Assembly: GCA_963921305.4 (NCBI GenBank)
Contig: CAWUEX030000002.1
Coordinates: 1,922,001 to 1,986,000, forward strand
Direction of reading: 5' to 3'
DNA length: 64,000 bases
Source: CAWUEX02 sp963921305
GTDB taxonomy: Bacteria; Pseudomonadota; Alphaproteobacteria; Rhodospirillales; Rhodospirillaceae
Part shown: piece by piece, positions 1-8,730 of the stretch
Layout: each line of letters begins with the position of its first letter
Position numbering within the stretch: the stretch's first letter is position 1
Notes under the pieces: generated by a model
What the model saw: the letters and a program-made list of their open reading frames with translations, nothing else
The model's database searches: none
What the model was told of the DNA's origin: nothing
Made by a program: the position numbers and the translations under genes

Positions 1-1545
1 CGAAGTTCACTATCCGGCGACATAAACCTATGTGTAACCGATGAGTTCTTAGTCGAGCTACAACGCAATGCTGTTGCAGACGACCCAATTCTCGAGTTTG
101 CCAAAACTCTCCCGAAGTTGCCCGTCGTAAATGATGAAGTCTTAAGCGTGACGAAAGAGAGTTTGCGTAATCTGATCTTTCCTGATCGTGATCCGACTCG
201 CCGAAACGCTGAGCAAGACCAGTCTGACCTCACGCACATCGCCATGGCAATTCATCATGAAATAGATGGATTCATCACGAGAGAAAAATCTCTACTTGCC
301 GCATCAAATCGAGTGCGAGAAGCATTCGGCGTGGACGTCGTTAGTGCTGATGACTTTTATATACGGCCTGATAGTGAAAGTACGGTTAGTTTAAAACCAC
401 TCATATCTGCATTTCAGCGAAGCAGTATTCACGCGTTTCAGGAGAGCGAAAGAACATCGTTACGTAGTTACTTGTCCCATTTTGGGTTGGGTGACTCAGC
501 AATTCAAGATGCGCTACGACCTGGAACGGAAGGTGACAGAACAAAACGTTTCGTTCTCAAGATAAACGACGAAGTGGTGGGATATACCGCGTGGCAAATA
601 CCGCGACCACTTGATATCGAAGCGAGTTGTTTCTTGTTTGTGAATGAAGAGTACAAGTTAGCCCTTCAGTTTATTGAACATATACTCACTAGTTTCGCGA
701 GAGATGCGACGCTTGATAAAGGACGAAGTTTGCGCCTGTTCATCGGTGCGAACCAAGAAGGGACTTTAGCTAAAGCTATAAATCGAATGTATCGCGCTGG
801 TCCGACAACTAGCGGAGAGTCGTCACTACTTTGTCTACAGAAATTGGCAAGTGGATCGTTGGTTACACGAGATAATTGGACAGACTTCGTTGCATGGCTC
901 GCGGACAATGGACTCCAGTTAGAATCTAAGATGCCTGGGTACGAAAAAGTAAAGCGCGATGGCCTGAAAATATTCAAGAGCAACAACGTGACCAGCTTTG
1001 TAAAGCTTGAGGATCTTGAGACTTACCTTGAAAATGTTCTTATTTTGTTCCATAATCGCCCTGCTTTGGTAATTCCAATAAGACCCACTTACGCAGAAGA
1101 ATTGCTCGGCACAGCGGGTGCGCAGCACGCACTTTTCGGCAATCGCGATGCTTGGATGAAGTTTGAGCGAACTTATTTCAGAAGTCCGCGCAATAGTAAG
1201 CAGGCTGAACTGGGAGGCCCGGTTGTGTTCTATGCATCTGGAGATACCGGTGCGGCGATTGGCTATGGTCGCGTCACACGTTCAAAAGTTGACGAAGTGG
1301 AAAGTATAGATGTTCAAATATCAAGCTCGGGTGTTCTTACAAAAGACGAGCTAGCCGATCTAGCAGACCAGGATGGCAATATTCACATCGTTTCGTTTTC
1401 CGGTTTTCAACCGTTTGTTAATCGGGTTCGCTATAAGGAATTAAAAGACTTGGGTATTGGGCAGGCCAATTTTCAGACTTTGGAGCGAATTAACTTCGCG
1501 CAGCTAACAGAACTAATGCGTATGGGACTGCAAAATGGCGAGTGA
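1..1545 (+). CDS. PIN-GNAT-PUA-like multidomain protein (5' partial)
   Basis: The frame is open from the first base of the window, so the true start lies upstream; 514 residues are visible. The N-terminal part ends like a PIN nuclease domain: an Asp-x-x-His step before a helix, then 'IDGFITREKSLL' and 'FGVDVVSADDF', the usual last strands of PIN folds. A GNAT-like segment follows ('RFVLKINDEVVGYTAWQI'), and the C-terminal third ('VVFYASGDTGAAIGYGRV') resembles PUA/EVE/ASCH-type RNA-binding folds. PIN domains are typically RNases and GNAT domains acetyltransferases; the activity of this combination is not known to me. It overlaps the next gene by 11 bases, so the two are probably co-translated. 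The DNA is AT-richer than the downstream genes, suggesting transfer. Domain calls are by motif only; PIN is the firmest, GNAT and PUA-like are tentative. Confidence 0.7.
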   Translation, partial: RSSLSGDINLCVTDEFLVELQRNAVADDPILEFAKTLPKLPVVNDEVLSVTKESLRNLIFPDRDPTRRNAEQDQSDLTHIAMAIHHEIDGFITREKSLLAASNRVREAFGVDVVSADDFYIRPDSESTVSLKPLISAFQRSSIHAFQESERTSLRSYLSHFGLGDSAIQDALRPGTEGDRTKRFVLKINDEVVGYTAWQIPRPLDIEASCFLFVNEEYKLALQFIEHILTSFARDATLDKGRSLRLFIGANQEGTLAKAINRMYRAGPTTSGESSLLCLQKLASGSLVTRDNWTDFVAWLADNGLQLESKMPGYEKVKRDGLKIFKSNNVTSFVKLEDLETYLENVLILFHNRPALVIPIRPTYAEELLGTAGAQHALFGNRDAWMKFERTYFRSPRNSKQAELGGPVVFYASGDTGAAIGYGRVTRSKVDEVESIDVQISSSGVLTKDELADLADQDGNIHIVSFSGFQPFVNRVRYKELKDLGIGQANFQTLERINFAQLTELMRMGLQNGE

Positions 1546-1984
1546 TAGCGTAGAAATAATTATCTCTATCAAGCCACAGCACGTAGAGAATATTCTCTGC
1601 GGAAGAAAAAAATTCGAACTTCGTAGGCGCCCAGTAAATGTGCCCGTTGGCACTAGGGCGTGGATTTACTCCACACTTCCTCATGCAAGATTTGCCGCAG
1701 TAGCAAGAGTTTCAGAGATTAAGCTAGGCACACCAACCGAAATAAAAAAGTTACTGAAGCTTGCCTGTATCACATCCGAAGAGTTCGAAGAGTATTATGC
1801 TGGGGCAGACCGGGCATGTGCTCTGAAACTTGACTGTGTAAGTCCGATTCCCCCTGGAGCCGATCTTCACAGAATTAAAAACAGCGTTGATAGATCCTTT
1901 CACCCCCCTCAGTTCTTTCACCGAGTAGAAATGGAGAGCTCTGTTACTTCATTTTTGCGTGAACACCTAAAGCGGGCCGCCTAG
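1535..1984 (+). CDS. ASCH-domain protein
   Basis: A 149-residue protein with the hallmark ASCH start: a beta strand 'VEIIISIKPQHVENILCG' (the I.Pqhv..Il.G..k.E pattern), then 'KKFELRRR', 'GTRAWIYST' and 'FAAVARVSEI'. ASCH folds are PUA-related and bind RNA or nucleotides; some are hydrolases of modified nucleosides. The ATG lies inside the last codons of the PIN-GNAT gene, so the two form a coupled pair, like an RNA-acting effector with a partner. It is AT-rich like its neighbour and unlike the genes that follow. Whether it is an antitoxin, an RNA-binding helper or an enzyme cannot be told from the sequence. Confidence 0.8.
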   Translation: MASDSVEIIISIKPQHVENILCGRKKFELRRRPVNVPVGTRAWIYSTLPHARFAAVARVSEIKLGTPTEIKKLLKLACITSEEFEEYYAGADRACALKLDCVSPIPPGADLHRIKNSVDRSFHPPQFFHRVEMESSVTSFLREHLKRAA

Positions 1985-2026
1985 GTTCTGATTAGCTTTT
2001 TTCTACTTTTCGATTTCATTTAGCCC

Positions 2027-2578
2027 CTAACCCTTCCACTTAATCGAGCAGCCCATGGAGGGTATCTGATCCGCCGGGCCTTTGCCCGTCGCTGCCACCG
2101 CGCGCATGGCGTTGAGCAACTCGGGCACGCGGTTCGAAGCGTCGTTCATCTTGGCGTCATCAATGCGGCCGCGGTATTGCAGGCCGCCGGTCTTGTCGAA
2201 GCCGAAGAAGTCGGGTGTGCACACCGCGCCATAGGCCTTGGCGACGGATTGGTCCTCGTCGATCAGATACGGAACCTCTAGGCCGTGCTCGGCGGCAAAC
2301 GCTTTCATCTTGTCCGGCGCGTCGGCGGGGTAGGCGGCGTAGTCGTTGGGCATGATCGCCACCACGCTGATGCCCTCGGCCTGCAGCGTGCGCGCATCAT
2401 CGGCCAAGCGGCTAATGATGGCTTTGACGTAGGGGCAGTGGTTGCAAATGAACGCCACCAACAGGCCGTTGGCGCCCATCGCATCGTCCAGGGTGACGCG
2501 GGTGCCGTCCGGGTCTTTCAGGTCAAACGCCGGCGCTTGCCAGCCGAAGTCGCACACAGGGGTATCGAGAAGGGGCAT
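2027..2578 (-). CDS. thioredoxin-like redoxin (AhpC/TSA-type)
   Basis: A 183-residue cytoplasmic protein with a peroxiredoxin/thioredoxin fold. The N-terminal 'FDLKDPDGTRVTLDD' is the AhpC/TSA start. The redox site is 'CNHCPYVKA', a CxxC-P motif at the head of the first helix, and the usual cis-Pro region follows ('GAVCTPDFFGF'). This matches the widespread thioredoxin-family proteins with a CNHCP site, probably a thiol-disulfide reductase or peroxidase. No signal peptide is seen. It lies about 100 bases downstream of a GT2 gene on the same strand and converges with the ASCH gene, marking the edge between AT-rich and GC-rich DNA. A role in polysaccharide synthesis is not implied. Confidence 0.85.
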   Translation of the reverse strand: MPLLDTPVCDFGWQAPAFDLKDPDGTRVTLDDAMGANGLLVAFICNHCPYVKAIISRLADDARTLQAEGISVVAIMPNDYAAYPADAPDKMKAFAAEHGLEVPYLIDEDQSVAKAYGAVCTPDFFGFDKTGGLQYRGRIDDAKMNDASNRVPELLNAMRAVAATGKGPADQIPSMGCSIKWKG

Positions 2579-2684
2579 GGGTGTCCTGTCAGGGTGAGGG
2601 GCTCAGTGAAGTGCGACCCTAACACGGGGGGTGCCCCGTCTCATCCACTCACTCTCACCAGCTCACCCTCACGGCCCGCCCTAA

Positions 2685-3683
2685 TCACTCCCCCGGCGGG
2701 CTCAGCTTGCGCAGGGGTTCCTTGAACATGCGCCAGCGCTGGCCGGGCAGGGCGGCATAGGCACCCAGGCGCCCCAGCTTGGCCAGGGCTTTCAGCCGCG
2801 CGGGGGCTTTCAGCCAGCCTTTCATGTAGGCCGGCACCGCGGCTCCAAAACGCCCCGCGCGCATCAGATCGTCTCCATGGCTGACCAGGGTTAAGGCTGG
2901 ATCCAAGGCGTGTGGAGGTACCTGGGCCGCGGCGTCGTCATAGCTCAGGTGGCGGCCTTCCGTCCGCGCGCGCGCCCTGAGCTCAATGATCGCTTTGTTC
3001 AGGCGCCGTTCCCGGACCCGGGTCTCGCTGATCGAGCCGATGCGGAAGACGTAGTGATAAACCACATCAGGCAGATTGGCGCCGCCGCTTTCTGGTCCAC
3101 CGGTTGCGGTGGCGTGGTCGATCAGGCGCCAGAAGAAATCGTAGTCGCCAAGGGAACGGAACTTTGCATCGTACAAGCCAATCGCCTCAGCTGTGTCGCG
3201 GCGGAAACAGGTGGCCCCATGGGCAAAGGGGTTAATGCGGTGAAACGCGGACCGCACCTTGTCCGGCGTGCGCGGGTACGCCCGGTCGGCAATCGCCCGC
3301 CCGTTTTCCTGGTAGAGGCGGGTTGCCCCACCCAAGGCGACGATCTGGGGATGATCCGCCATAAAGGCGATCTGTTTCTCAAGCCGGTCGGGCGTGGACC
3401 AGTCGTCGCTGTCGTGGCGCACGATCAGCGGCGCATCCGCTGCGGCAATGCCGCGGTTGGCCGCGCCCATCGGGCCAGTGTTGTTTTGCCGGATGAGGTT
3501 GATCCGCGAATCTTTTTCCCGCAACGATTCCAAACAGTTACGCGTTTCCATGTCGGTCGAGCCGTCATCCACCAAATTGACAAGGAAATCTTTAAAGGTT
3601 TGGGCCAGTATAGACTCCACCGCGCGCGCCAAGGCGGCGGGCGGCTCGTTGTACACGGTCATGATCACGGCGGCTTGAGGCAC
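2685..3683 (-). CDS. family 2 glycosyltransferase
   Basis: A 332-residue soluble GT-A enzyme. The N-terminus 'AAVIMTVYNEPPAAL' is the classic nucleotide-sugar-binding strand; 'NLVDDGSTD' and 'RHDSDDWS' supply the conserved Asp and the metal-binding DxD. It probably adds one sugar from a nucleotide donor to the lipid-linked repeat made by the adjacent exopolysaccharide locus. It starts 83 bases from the 5' end of the divergent lyase gene, so that gap holds any promoters for both. The long open frame on the opposite strand across this gene has no recognisable motif and is treated as spurious. Donor and acceptor are unknown. Confidence 0.88.
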   Translation of the reverse strand: MPQAAVIMTVYNEPPAALARAVESILAQTFKDFLVNLVDDGSTDMETRNCLESLREKDSRINLIRQNNTGPMGAANRGIAAADAPLIVRHDSDDWSTPDRLEKQIAFMADHPQIVALGGATRLYQENGRAIADRAYPRTPDKVRSAFHRINPFAHGATCFRRDTAEAIGLYDAKFRSLGDYDFFWRLIDHATATGGPESGGANLPDVVYHYVFRIGSISETRVRERRLNKAIIELRARARTEGRHLSYDDAAAQVPPHALDPALTLVSHGDDLMRAGRFGAAVPAYMKGWLKAPARLKALAKLGRLGAYAALPGQRWRMFKEPLRKLSPPGE

Positions 3684-3805
3684 GGTTTCGATCCAGTCAG
3701 ACGATCTTTCCTCAAGGAAGACGCCAACAGTTCCATATCACCGCTACCCATCAAACGGATGTTCCTATGATTAAACGTATATAGCGCAGCTTTGGTTTTA
3801 TCTTT

Positions 3806-4831
3806 TTGGCAGCTCTCGCCTGGCTTGCCGCGCCTCCGGCGCAGGCCCAGACCTCGTCGTCCTGTATCGGCGTTTGGGTCTGTCCCAGCGATCTGATCAA
3901 CCTGCCGCCGGCAGGCGATGCCTGGACGCGGATGAAGCGCTATGCCGACCAGCCGTTCATTATGCCCGAGTTGTCCAACCAGGATGACATGGCGGATGTC
4001 GAAACCCTGGCCCGGGCGCTCGTTTACGCCAAAACCGGCGACGCGTCTTACCGCGACAAAACGGTGCAGGCGATCATGGGGGCTATCGGCACGGAAGACG
4101 GCGGTGAAACACTCGCCCTCGGGCGTAATCTGTTGCCGCTGGTTGTCGCGGCCGATGTCATCGGCCTCGACGGCGATGAAGATGTCGCGTTCCGCGAATG
4201 GCTGTCTGAAATTCGCGACAAGCGCCTCGGCACGCGGACCTTGCGCTCGACTCACGAGGACCGGCCCAACAACTGGGGCACCCATGCGGGCGCCAGCCGC
4301 CTCGCCGTGGCGATTTATCTCGATGACGAAGATGACATCGAACGCATCTCCCAAGTGTTCAAAGGTTGGGTCGGAGATACGAGCGCCTATAACGAGTTTC
4401 GCTTCCGCGCGACCGATTGGCAGGTCGACCGCCGCAACCCGGTGGGCATCAATCCCATGGGGTCGAAGATTCAGGGCAAGAATGTCGATGGTGTGCTGCC
4501 CGACGATCAGCGCCGCTGCTGTGACTCCTTCACCTGGCCGCCGCCGAAGGAAGGCTATGTGTGGGAGGCGATGCAAGGCGTGCTCGCCCAGGCCGTCATG
4601 CTCCATCGTCAAGGGTATGACGTGTGGCAGTGGGAAGACCGCGCGTTGCTGCGCGCCTACCGGTGGATCCACACCGTCAACGATTATCCCGCGCAAGGCG
4701 ACGACACCTGGCAGCCGCATCTGGTGAACTATTACCTGGGCACCGCCTATCCCGCGCCGGTGCCGTCACGGCCCGGCAAGAACATCGGCTTTACGGATTG
4801 GACCCACGGCCCCGGCTCAACCGTGCGCTGA
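3806..4831 (+). CDS. secreted alginate-lyase-like protein with an upstream in-frame amber codon
   Basis: The body (about 340 residues) resembles the alginate/chondroitin lyase alpha-toroid family, with a central 'NNWGTHAGASRLAVAIYL' segment of the N-N-x-x-x-H type and a Trp/Tyr-rich C-terminal half. The only start in the uninterrupted frame is TTG at 3806, which leaves a short signal peptide without basic residues. An ATG at 3767 is in the same frame and would give MIKRI, then TAG at 3782-3784, then RSFGFIFLAALAWLAAPPAQA: together a textbook signal peptide. So the gene has probably suffered a nonsense change, or is read by suppression or restart. Its 3' end overlaps the convergent flippase gene by 41 bases. 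Such lyases are common in polysaccharide export loci, where they trim or release polymer in the periplasm. Confidence 0.7.
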   Translation: MAALAWLAAPPAQAQTSSSCIGVWVCPSDLINLPPAGDAWTRMKRYADQPFIMPELSNQDDMADVETLARALVYAKTGDASYRDKTVQAIMGAIGTEDGGETLALGRNLLPLVVAADVIGLDGDEDVAFREWLSEIRDKRLGTRTLRSTHEDRPNNWGTHAGASRLAVAIYLDDEDDIERISQVFKGWVGDTSAYNEFRFRATDWQVDRRNPVGINPMGSKIQGKNVDGVLPDDQRRCCDSFTWPPPKEGYVWEAMQGVLAQAVMLHRQGYDVWQWEDRALLRAYRWIHTVNDYPAQGDDTWQPHLVNYYLGTAYPAPVPSRPGKNIGFTDWTHGPGSTVR

Positions 4832-6311
4832 TCTTTTTGATCAACGCCGGTGGGATGAGGTCGTAGCGCAGCGCTAAGGGGATCAGCGCCAGCACGACTA
4901 AGCCGAACAACACGCCCTGGCTGGTCACCAAGGCCCAAGGATTCTGAGGCAGCACAGGTGTGGCGGCAAACACGCCCAACAGCGTCGCGCTCATCAAAGC
5001 GTAAAGGCCGATCACCAGGGCAACCGTGCGCACCGTGTCGGCCGTTGTCACACCGGCCCAACGCAGGGCGAGGGTGTAATGTCCTGCCAGGATCAAAACA
5101 AACGCGGCACTCGCGCTGACGGCGGCGCCGGTGATGCCCCACCCGGCATTGATCAAAACGATGGTCAGTACCGTGTGCGTTGCGAGCGCCAACGCCAGAA
5201 CCGCAATTGCGCCTTTCTGCTGCTTGCCCGCCACCAACGCGCCGCGCAGGGGGTAGGACACCGCAAGGAACCAGCTGCCCGCGGTAAGAACCTGTACCGC
5301 GGGAATGCCAGGCGCGTACTCCGGCAGGATCAACATGATGACGAACGGAATGGCGATCACTGCGCCGCCGATGAAGGGAGTCATGATGAACGCCATACGC
5401 ATCACCGGCAGATGTACCTGTGACTTGGCGATCGTCGCTCGGTCCATGGTGTCGAGCTGCTCGAACAACTTTCCCTCCATGACTTCGCGGGTCGCACCGG
5501 GAATGTTGAGCACGTAGCCGACGATCATGCTGCTGAGGGCGTAGAAGCCGAGTTGCTCGAGGCCCAGCATGTCGGCGATGACGATGCGGTCGACCGAACG
5601 GATGGCGATGAGAAACGCGTCGAACAACATGGTCGGCCCGCCGACGGACATTGCCGTGTGCAGGACGCTGACATCGAAGCTCGGTTTGATCTTCAACAAG
5701 CCTTTGGTGGCGAAGACGCCGATCATGACCGCTACGGTGACCACTTGCGCCAGCAGCGCGCCGTAAAAGCCCAGCCACAGCATCAGTGCGACCGACGTCA
5801 GCAACAGCACCGCGGCAAACAGGAAATTGTACTGGCCGACGCTTTTGAACCTCTGCGCGGCTTTCAGCGACGAATTGAAATGATCGAATATAGACGTGAT
5901 GACAATCAGAGCGGCAGCGATGTAGAGCCCGATCTGCGCTTCCTCGCGCAGGTCCGGCCATACCTGCGCGGTGCTGATCATACCGATTGCCGCAACCGCG
6001 TTCAGCCCCACCGACGTGACGAAGGCCGTGCCTGAAAGCCTGCTGAAACGCTCCTCATCGCCGCGGCTGCGGTACTGTGGTCCTAAATACCGCATGGCCG
6101 ACCGGGCGCCGAGGTGCAGGTATTGCGCGCCCATGGCGATCACCCGGAACAGCGAGTACAGGCCAAACAGTTCCGGCGTCAGCAGCTTCGGCCGCAGGAA
6201 CGCCGTCACCACGCCTAAGAGCTGGCGGAAGAAATTGCTGGAGGCAAACCACACCACACTTTCGAGCACGGACTCCGACTTGCGCTGCTCCGGTGTCGGG
6301 TCCGTGGTCAC
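4791..6311 (-). CDS. Wzx-type oligosaccharide flippase
   Basis: A 506-residue polytopic membrane protein of the polysaccharide_synt/MATE-like flippase family, with about 12-14 hydrophobic segments. It would move undecaprenyl-linked repeat units across the inner membrane. The start is GTG at 6311, because it overlaps the stop of the preceding glycosyltransferase gene as GTGA; upstream residues in the same frame are low-complexity and do not look coding. 'FFRQLLGVVTAFLRPKLL' followed by 'LFGLYSLFRV' is typical of the first membrane helices. It ends the main run of overlapping minus-strand polysaccharide genes and converges on the lyase gene. A second flippase lies at 17915-19300, so two lipid-linked substrates may exist. 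Confidence 0.9.
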   Translation of the reverse strand: MTTDPTPEQRKSESVLESVVWFASSNFFRQLLGVVTAFLRPKLLTPELFGLYSLFRVIAMGAQYLHLGARSAMRYLGPQYRSRGDEERFSRLSGTAFVTSVGLNAVAAIGMISTAQVWPDLREEAQIGLYIAAALIVITSIFDHFNSSLKAAQRFKSVGQYNFLFAAVLLLTSVALMLWLGFYGALLAQVVTVAVMIGVFATKGLLKIKPSFDVSVLHTAMSVGGPTMLFDAFLIAIRSVDRIVIADMLGLEQLGFYALSSMIVGYVLNIPGATREVMEGKLFEQLDTMDRATIAKSQVHLPVMRMAFIMTPFIGGAVIAIPFVIMLILPEYAPGIPAVQVLTAGSWFLAVSYPLRGALVAGKQQKGAIAVLALALATHTVLTIVLINAGWGITGAAVSASAAFVLILAGHYTLALRWAGVTTADTVRTVALVIGLYALMSATLLGVFAATPVLPQNPWALVTSQGVLFGLVVLALIPLALRYDLIPPALIKKISARLSRGRGSNP

Positions 6312-7540
6312 GCCGCTGCCTCTTTCAGAACTTGCGCCATTTGCCGCGAGGTCTCGCGAATGTTGAAGTGCTGCTCTACGTAGCTGCGTCCTGCTTTGCC
6401 CATGGTGTTGCGCAATTCCGCATCTTCGGCCAGCGTGATCAGTGCCTCCGCCAAGGCCTCCGCATCGCCTGCGGGGCACAAGAAACCGGATACACCATCC
6501 TCCACCAGTTCCGGAATGCCCGACTGCTGCGTCGACACAACGGGCTTGCCCGTGGCCATTGCCTCCATCAACACGACGGGAATGCCCTCACGGTCGCCGC
6601 GCGATCCCATAATGCTGGGCAGTACGATCACGTCTGCCTCTTTCATCGCCGTGGCGACCACATCGCGCGGCTGTGGCCCAAGCAGAGAGACCTGCCCGGT
6701 GAGTCCGCGCGCGTCGATATAAGTCTGGATGTCTTTGCGCAGTTCGCCATCGCCGATTAAGTGGCACCGGAAATCGAGACCTTTTTCTTTAAGGTGCTCA
6801 CACGCGGCCATCAAAACCGAGTGGCCTTTCACTTCGCGCAGAGCCGCGACCATCAGGATCGTGAAGGGTTGGGCCGTGTCCTGGCTGGGTGCGGGCTGAA
6901 ACATCGCCGTATCGATGCCGCAGTGAATCATCTTGATTTTGTGACGCGCCCATTCACCCGCATGTTCGCACATGAAATCGACATTGTAGCGCGAGATGGT
7001 CACGGCGAAGGCGGCGCGGTGCAGTTTCTCGCTGAGATAAGTCTGATCCACATGTAGGTCACTGCCGTGGCCGGTGAAGCTGTAGGGAATGCCTGTCAGC
7101 CGGTGGATGATCATTGCTGCCATTGCTGGGTGGTTGGCGAAGTGCGCATGAATATGGGTCACGTCATCTCGCTGCATATCGAGCGCCATTTTCACCGCTT
7201 TTGGGAATATCCCCAGGGTACCGATGACGAAGTTTCTGCTCGACCGGACTCCCCATACCGCGCCAAAAAATGTGCTCAAATATGCCAGGGGCTGACGGAG
7301 GATCGCGGCCATGTTGGCCTTGAATATGCCAAACGACATAAAGGGTTCGAAGTGGGCGCGGTCCACGTAAGGCTGTGCTTCGGCGTGAATCACCGAGGTG
7401 TCTTCACGCAACAGCGGATAGACTTCGACATCGATGCCCTCGGCCTCGACCGCAATCATCTCCGTGAGGATGAACGTCTCGGTGATCTTTGGAAACCGCG
7501 ACATCATGTACGCGATGACCGGGTGATCCGGTTCGGTCAT
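6308..7540 (-). CDS. family 4 glycosyltransferase
   Basis: A 410-residue GT-B enzyme. The N-terminal Rossmann half has 'RFPKITETFILTEM', a common start of exopolysaccharide GT4 enzymes, then 'HIHAHFANHPA' and 'FTGHGSDLH'. The C-terminal half has the retaining-enzyme E-x7-E signature in 'REGIPVVLMEAMATG' and a donor-binding 'VVSTQQSGIPELV'. Start chosen at ATG 7540, which overlaps the stop of the preceding GT2 gene as ATGA; its own stop overlaps the flippase start as GTGA. The three genes are therefore translationally coupled. It presumably transfers a sugar to the growing lipid-linked repeat; donor unknown. Confidence 0.92.
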   Translation of the reverse strand: MTEPDHPVIAYMMSRFPKITETFILTEMIAVEAEGIDVEVYPLLREDTSVIHAEAQPYVDRAHFEPFMSFGIFKANMAAILRQPLAYLSTFFGAVWGVRSSRNFVIGTLGIFPKAVKMALDMQRDDVTHIHAHFANHPAMAAMIIHRLTGIPYSFTGHGSDLHVDQTYLSEKLHRAAFAVTISRYNVDFMCEHAGEWARHKIKMIHCGIDTAMFQPAPSQDTAQPFTILMVAALREVKGHSVLMAACEHLKEKGLDFRCHLIGDGELRKDIQTYIDARGLTGQVSLLGPQPRDVVATAMKEADVIVLPSIMGSRGDREGIPVVLMEAMATGKPVVSTQQSGIPELVEDGVSGFLCPAGDAEALAEALITLAEDAELRNTMGKAGRSYVEQHFNIRETSRQMAQVLKEAAA

Positions 7541-8730
7541 GCGGGCGCATCCCGTTTTACCGGATCCCACTTGTCCTGTGTTGTGCCGCGCATCGCATCC
7601 ACCACGCCGAGCAACGTCCCAATCATGCCGAGCAGAATATAGTGCGGCAGAGCGGCCAGCTTCTTCAACTTTCGCGGCAAGGGCAGTTTGTCGATGAAGA
7701 ACCCGCCCAAGGCGCTCAGCCAAAACGCCGCTTGCGCCGCCGCGAGCAGAGCGAACAGCCAATGGGCCTTGGCCAGCAACAGGCTCGTCGCCAGCAGGCC
7801 GAGCAAGAAGACGGGCAGCAATCGCCGGAAGCCTTTGTTGAACAGAAGGCGCACGCCGTACAGATCGCCGCCGAACCTGCCATGGGCGGCCTTGGCCGTC
7901 AGCATGGCGCCGACGCTGCGGCCGACGATGCGGCGCCGGCGCGAGATCTCATGACCGCCGGAGCGCGACGGTGTGCGGATCGCGGCAATCGCGTCCGGTG
8001 CGAAGACGAACTTGTAGCCCTGCCCGATGACGCTGAGCGCCTGGAAAAAATCATCGGTCACGCCCGGTGGCACCGGGGTAAAGGCTTGGGCGCGAATGGC
8101 GTAGAGCTTGCCGTCGTTGGACGTCAGACGCCCGATCCGTGACTCACCCGCTTTGATGAAACTGTCGAAGGCGATGTACTTGGACTGCGCCGCCGTCAGC
8201 CCGGCTTCGCTTTCGCCAATCACGCGCTGGCCACACACGCCGCCAACGTCCGACGCGCCAAACGGGCGTACCAAGGCCTGAAGCGCAGCAGGTGCGGTCA
8301 CAGCATCCGCATCCGAGAACACAAGTATCTCACCCTGCGCTGCCCGTGCCGCTTCGGTCAGGCCTGTGTACTTGCCCACGTGCGTATCGCTGTGCAGAAC
8401 CATCACCCGGCCGGGATGCGCTGCGGCTGCCGCCTCCATTGCCGCCTGGGTTCCGTCTGTCGAGCCGTCGGAAAAACACACCACGTCCATGCGGTCTGCC
8501 GGATAGTCGGACGCCAGGGCCATGTCGATTTTCTTGGCGATGAGGTCTTCGGCGTTGCGCGCGACAATGATCCAACTCACCGTCGGCCATGGTTGGGGAT
8601 CGCTCATGCGCCGGCGGCCCGGCCACACCGCCAATACCGCCATCACGGCTGGGTACAGCACCAGCGGAAGCAGTACCCCACCTACCGAAACGCAAAACGC
8701 GGCGAAGCTAAGCCACGGCAGGCTTGGCAT
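7537..8730 (-). CDS. membrane-associated family 2 glycosyltransferase
   Basis: A 397-residue protein with an N-terminal membrane helix, a GT2 catalytic domain ('VSWIIVARNAEDLI', 'CFSDGSTDGT', 'FSDADAV' with the DxD metal site, 'GVTDDFF' with the likely catalytic Asp, and an 'SRRRRIVGR' region in the place of QxxRW) and three or so C-terminal membrane helices. This is the hyaluronan/cellulose-synthase-like arrangement, working at the inner face of the inner membrane. It overlaps the polymerase gene by 23 bases and the GT4 gene by four, which supports one operon. It may be a transferase acting on the lipid-linked repeat rather than a processive synthase, since a Wzx and a Wzy-like gene flank it. 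Confidence 0.88.
   Translation of the reverse strand: MPSLPWLSFAAFCVSVGGVLLPLVLYPAVMAVLAVWPGRRRMSDPQPWPTVSWIIVARNAEDLIAKKIDMALASDYPADRMDVVCFSDGSTDGTQAAMEAAAAAHPGRVMVLHSDTHVGKYTGLTEAARAAQGEILVFSDADAVTAPAALQALVRPFGASDVGGVCGQRVIGESEAGLTAAQSKYIAFDSFIKAGESRIGRLTSNDGKLYAIRAQAFTPVPPGVTDDFFQALSVIGQGYKFVFAPDAIAAIRTPSRSGGHEISRRRRIVGRSVGAMLTAKAAHGRFGGDLYGVRLLFNKGFRRLLPVFLLGLLATSLLLAKAHWLFALLAAAQAAFWLSALGGFFIDKLPLPRKLKKLAALPHYILLGMIGTLLGVVDAMRGTTQDKWDPVKRDAPA

Noticed and set aside
2910..3770. Long plus-strand open frame opposite the family 2 glycosyltransferase
   Set aside because: No recognisable motif; the minus-strand frame has clear GT2 signatures, so this is a GC-rich shadow.
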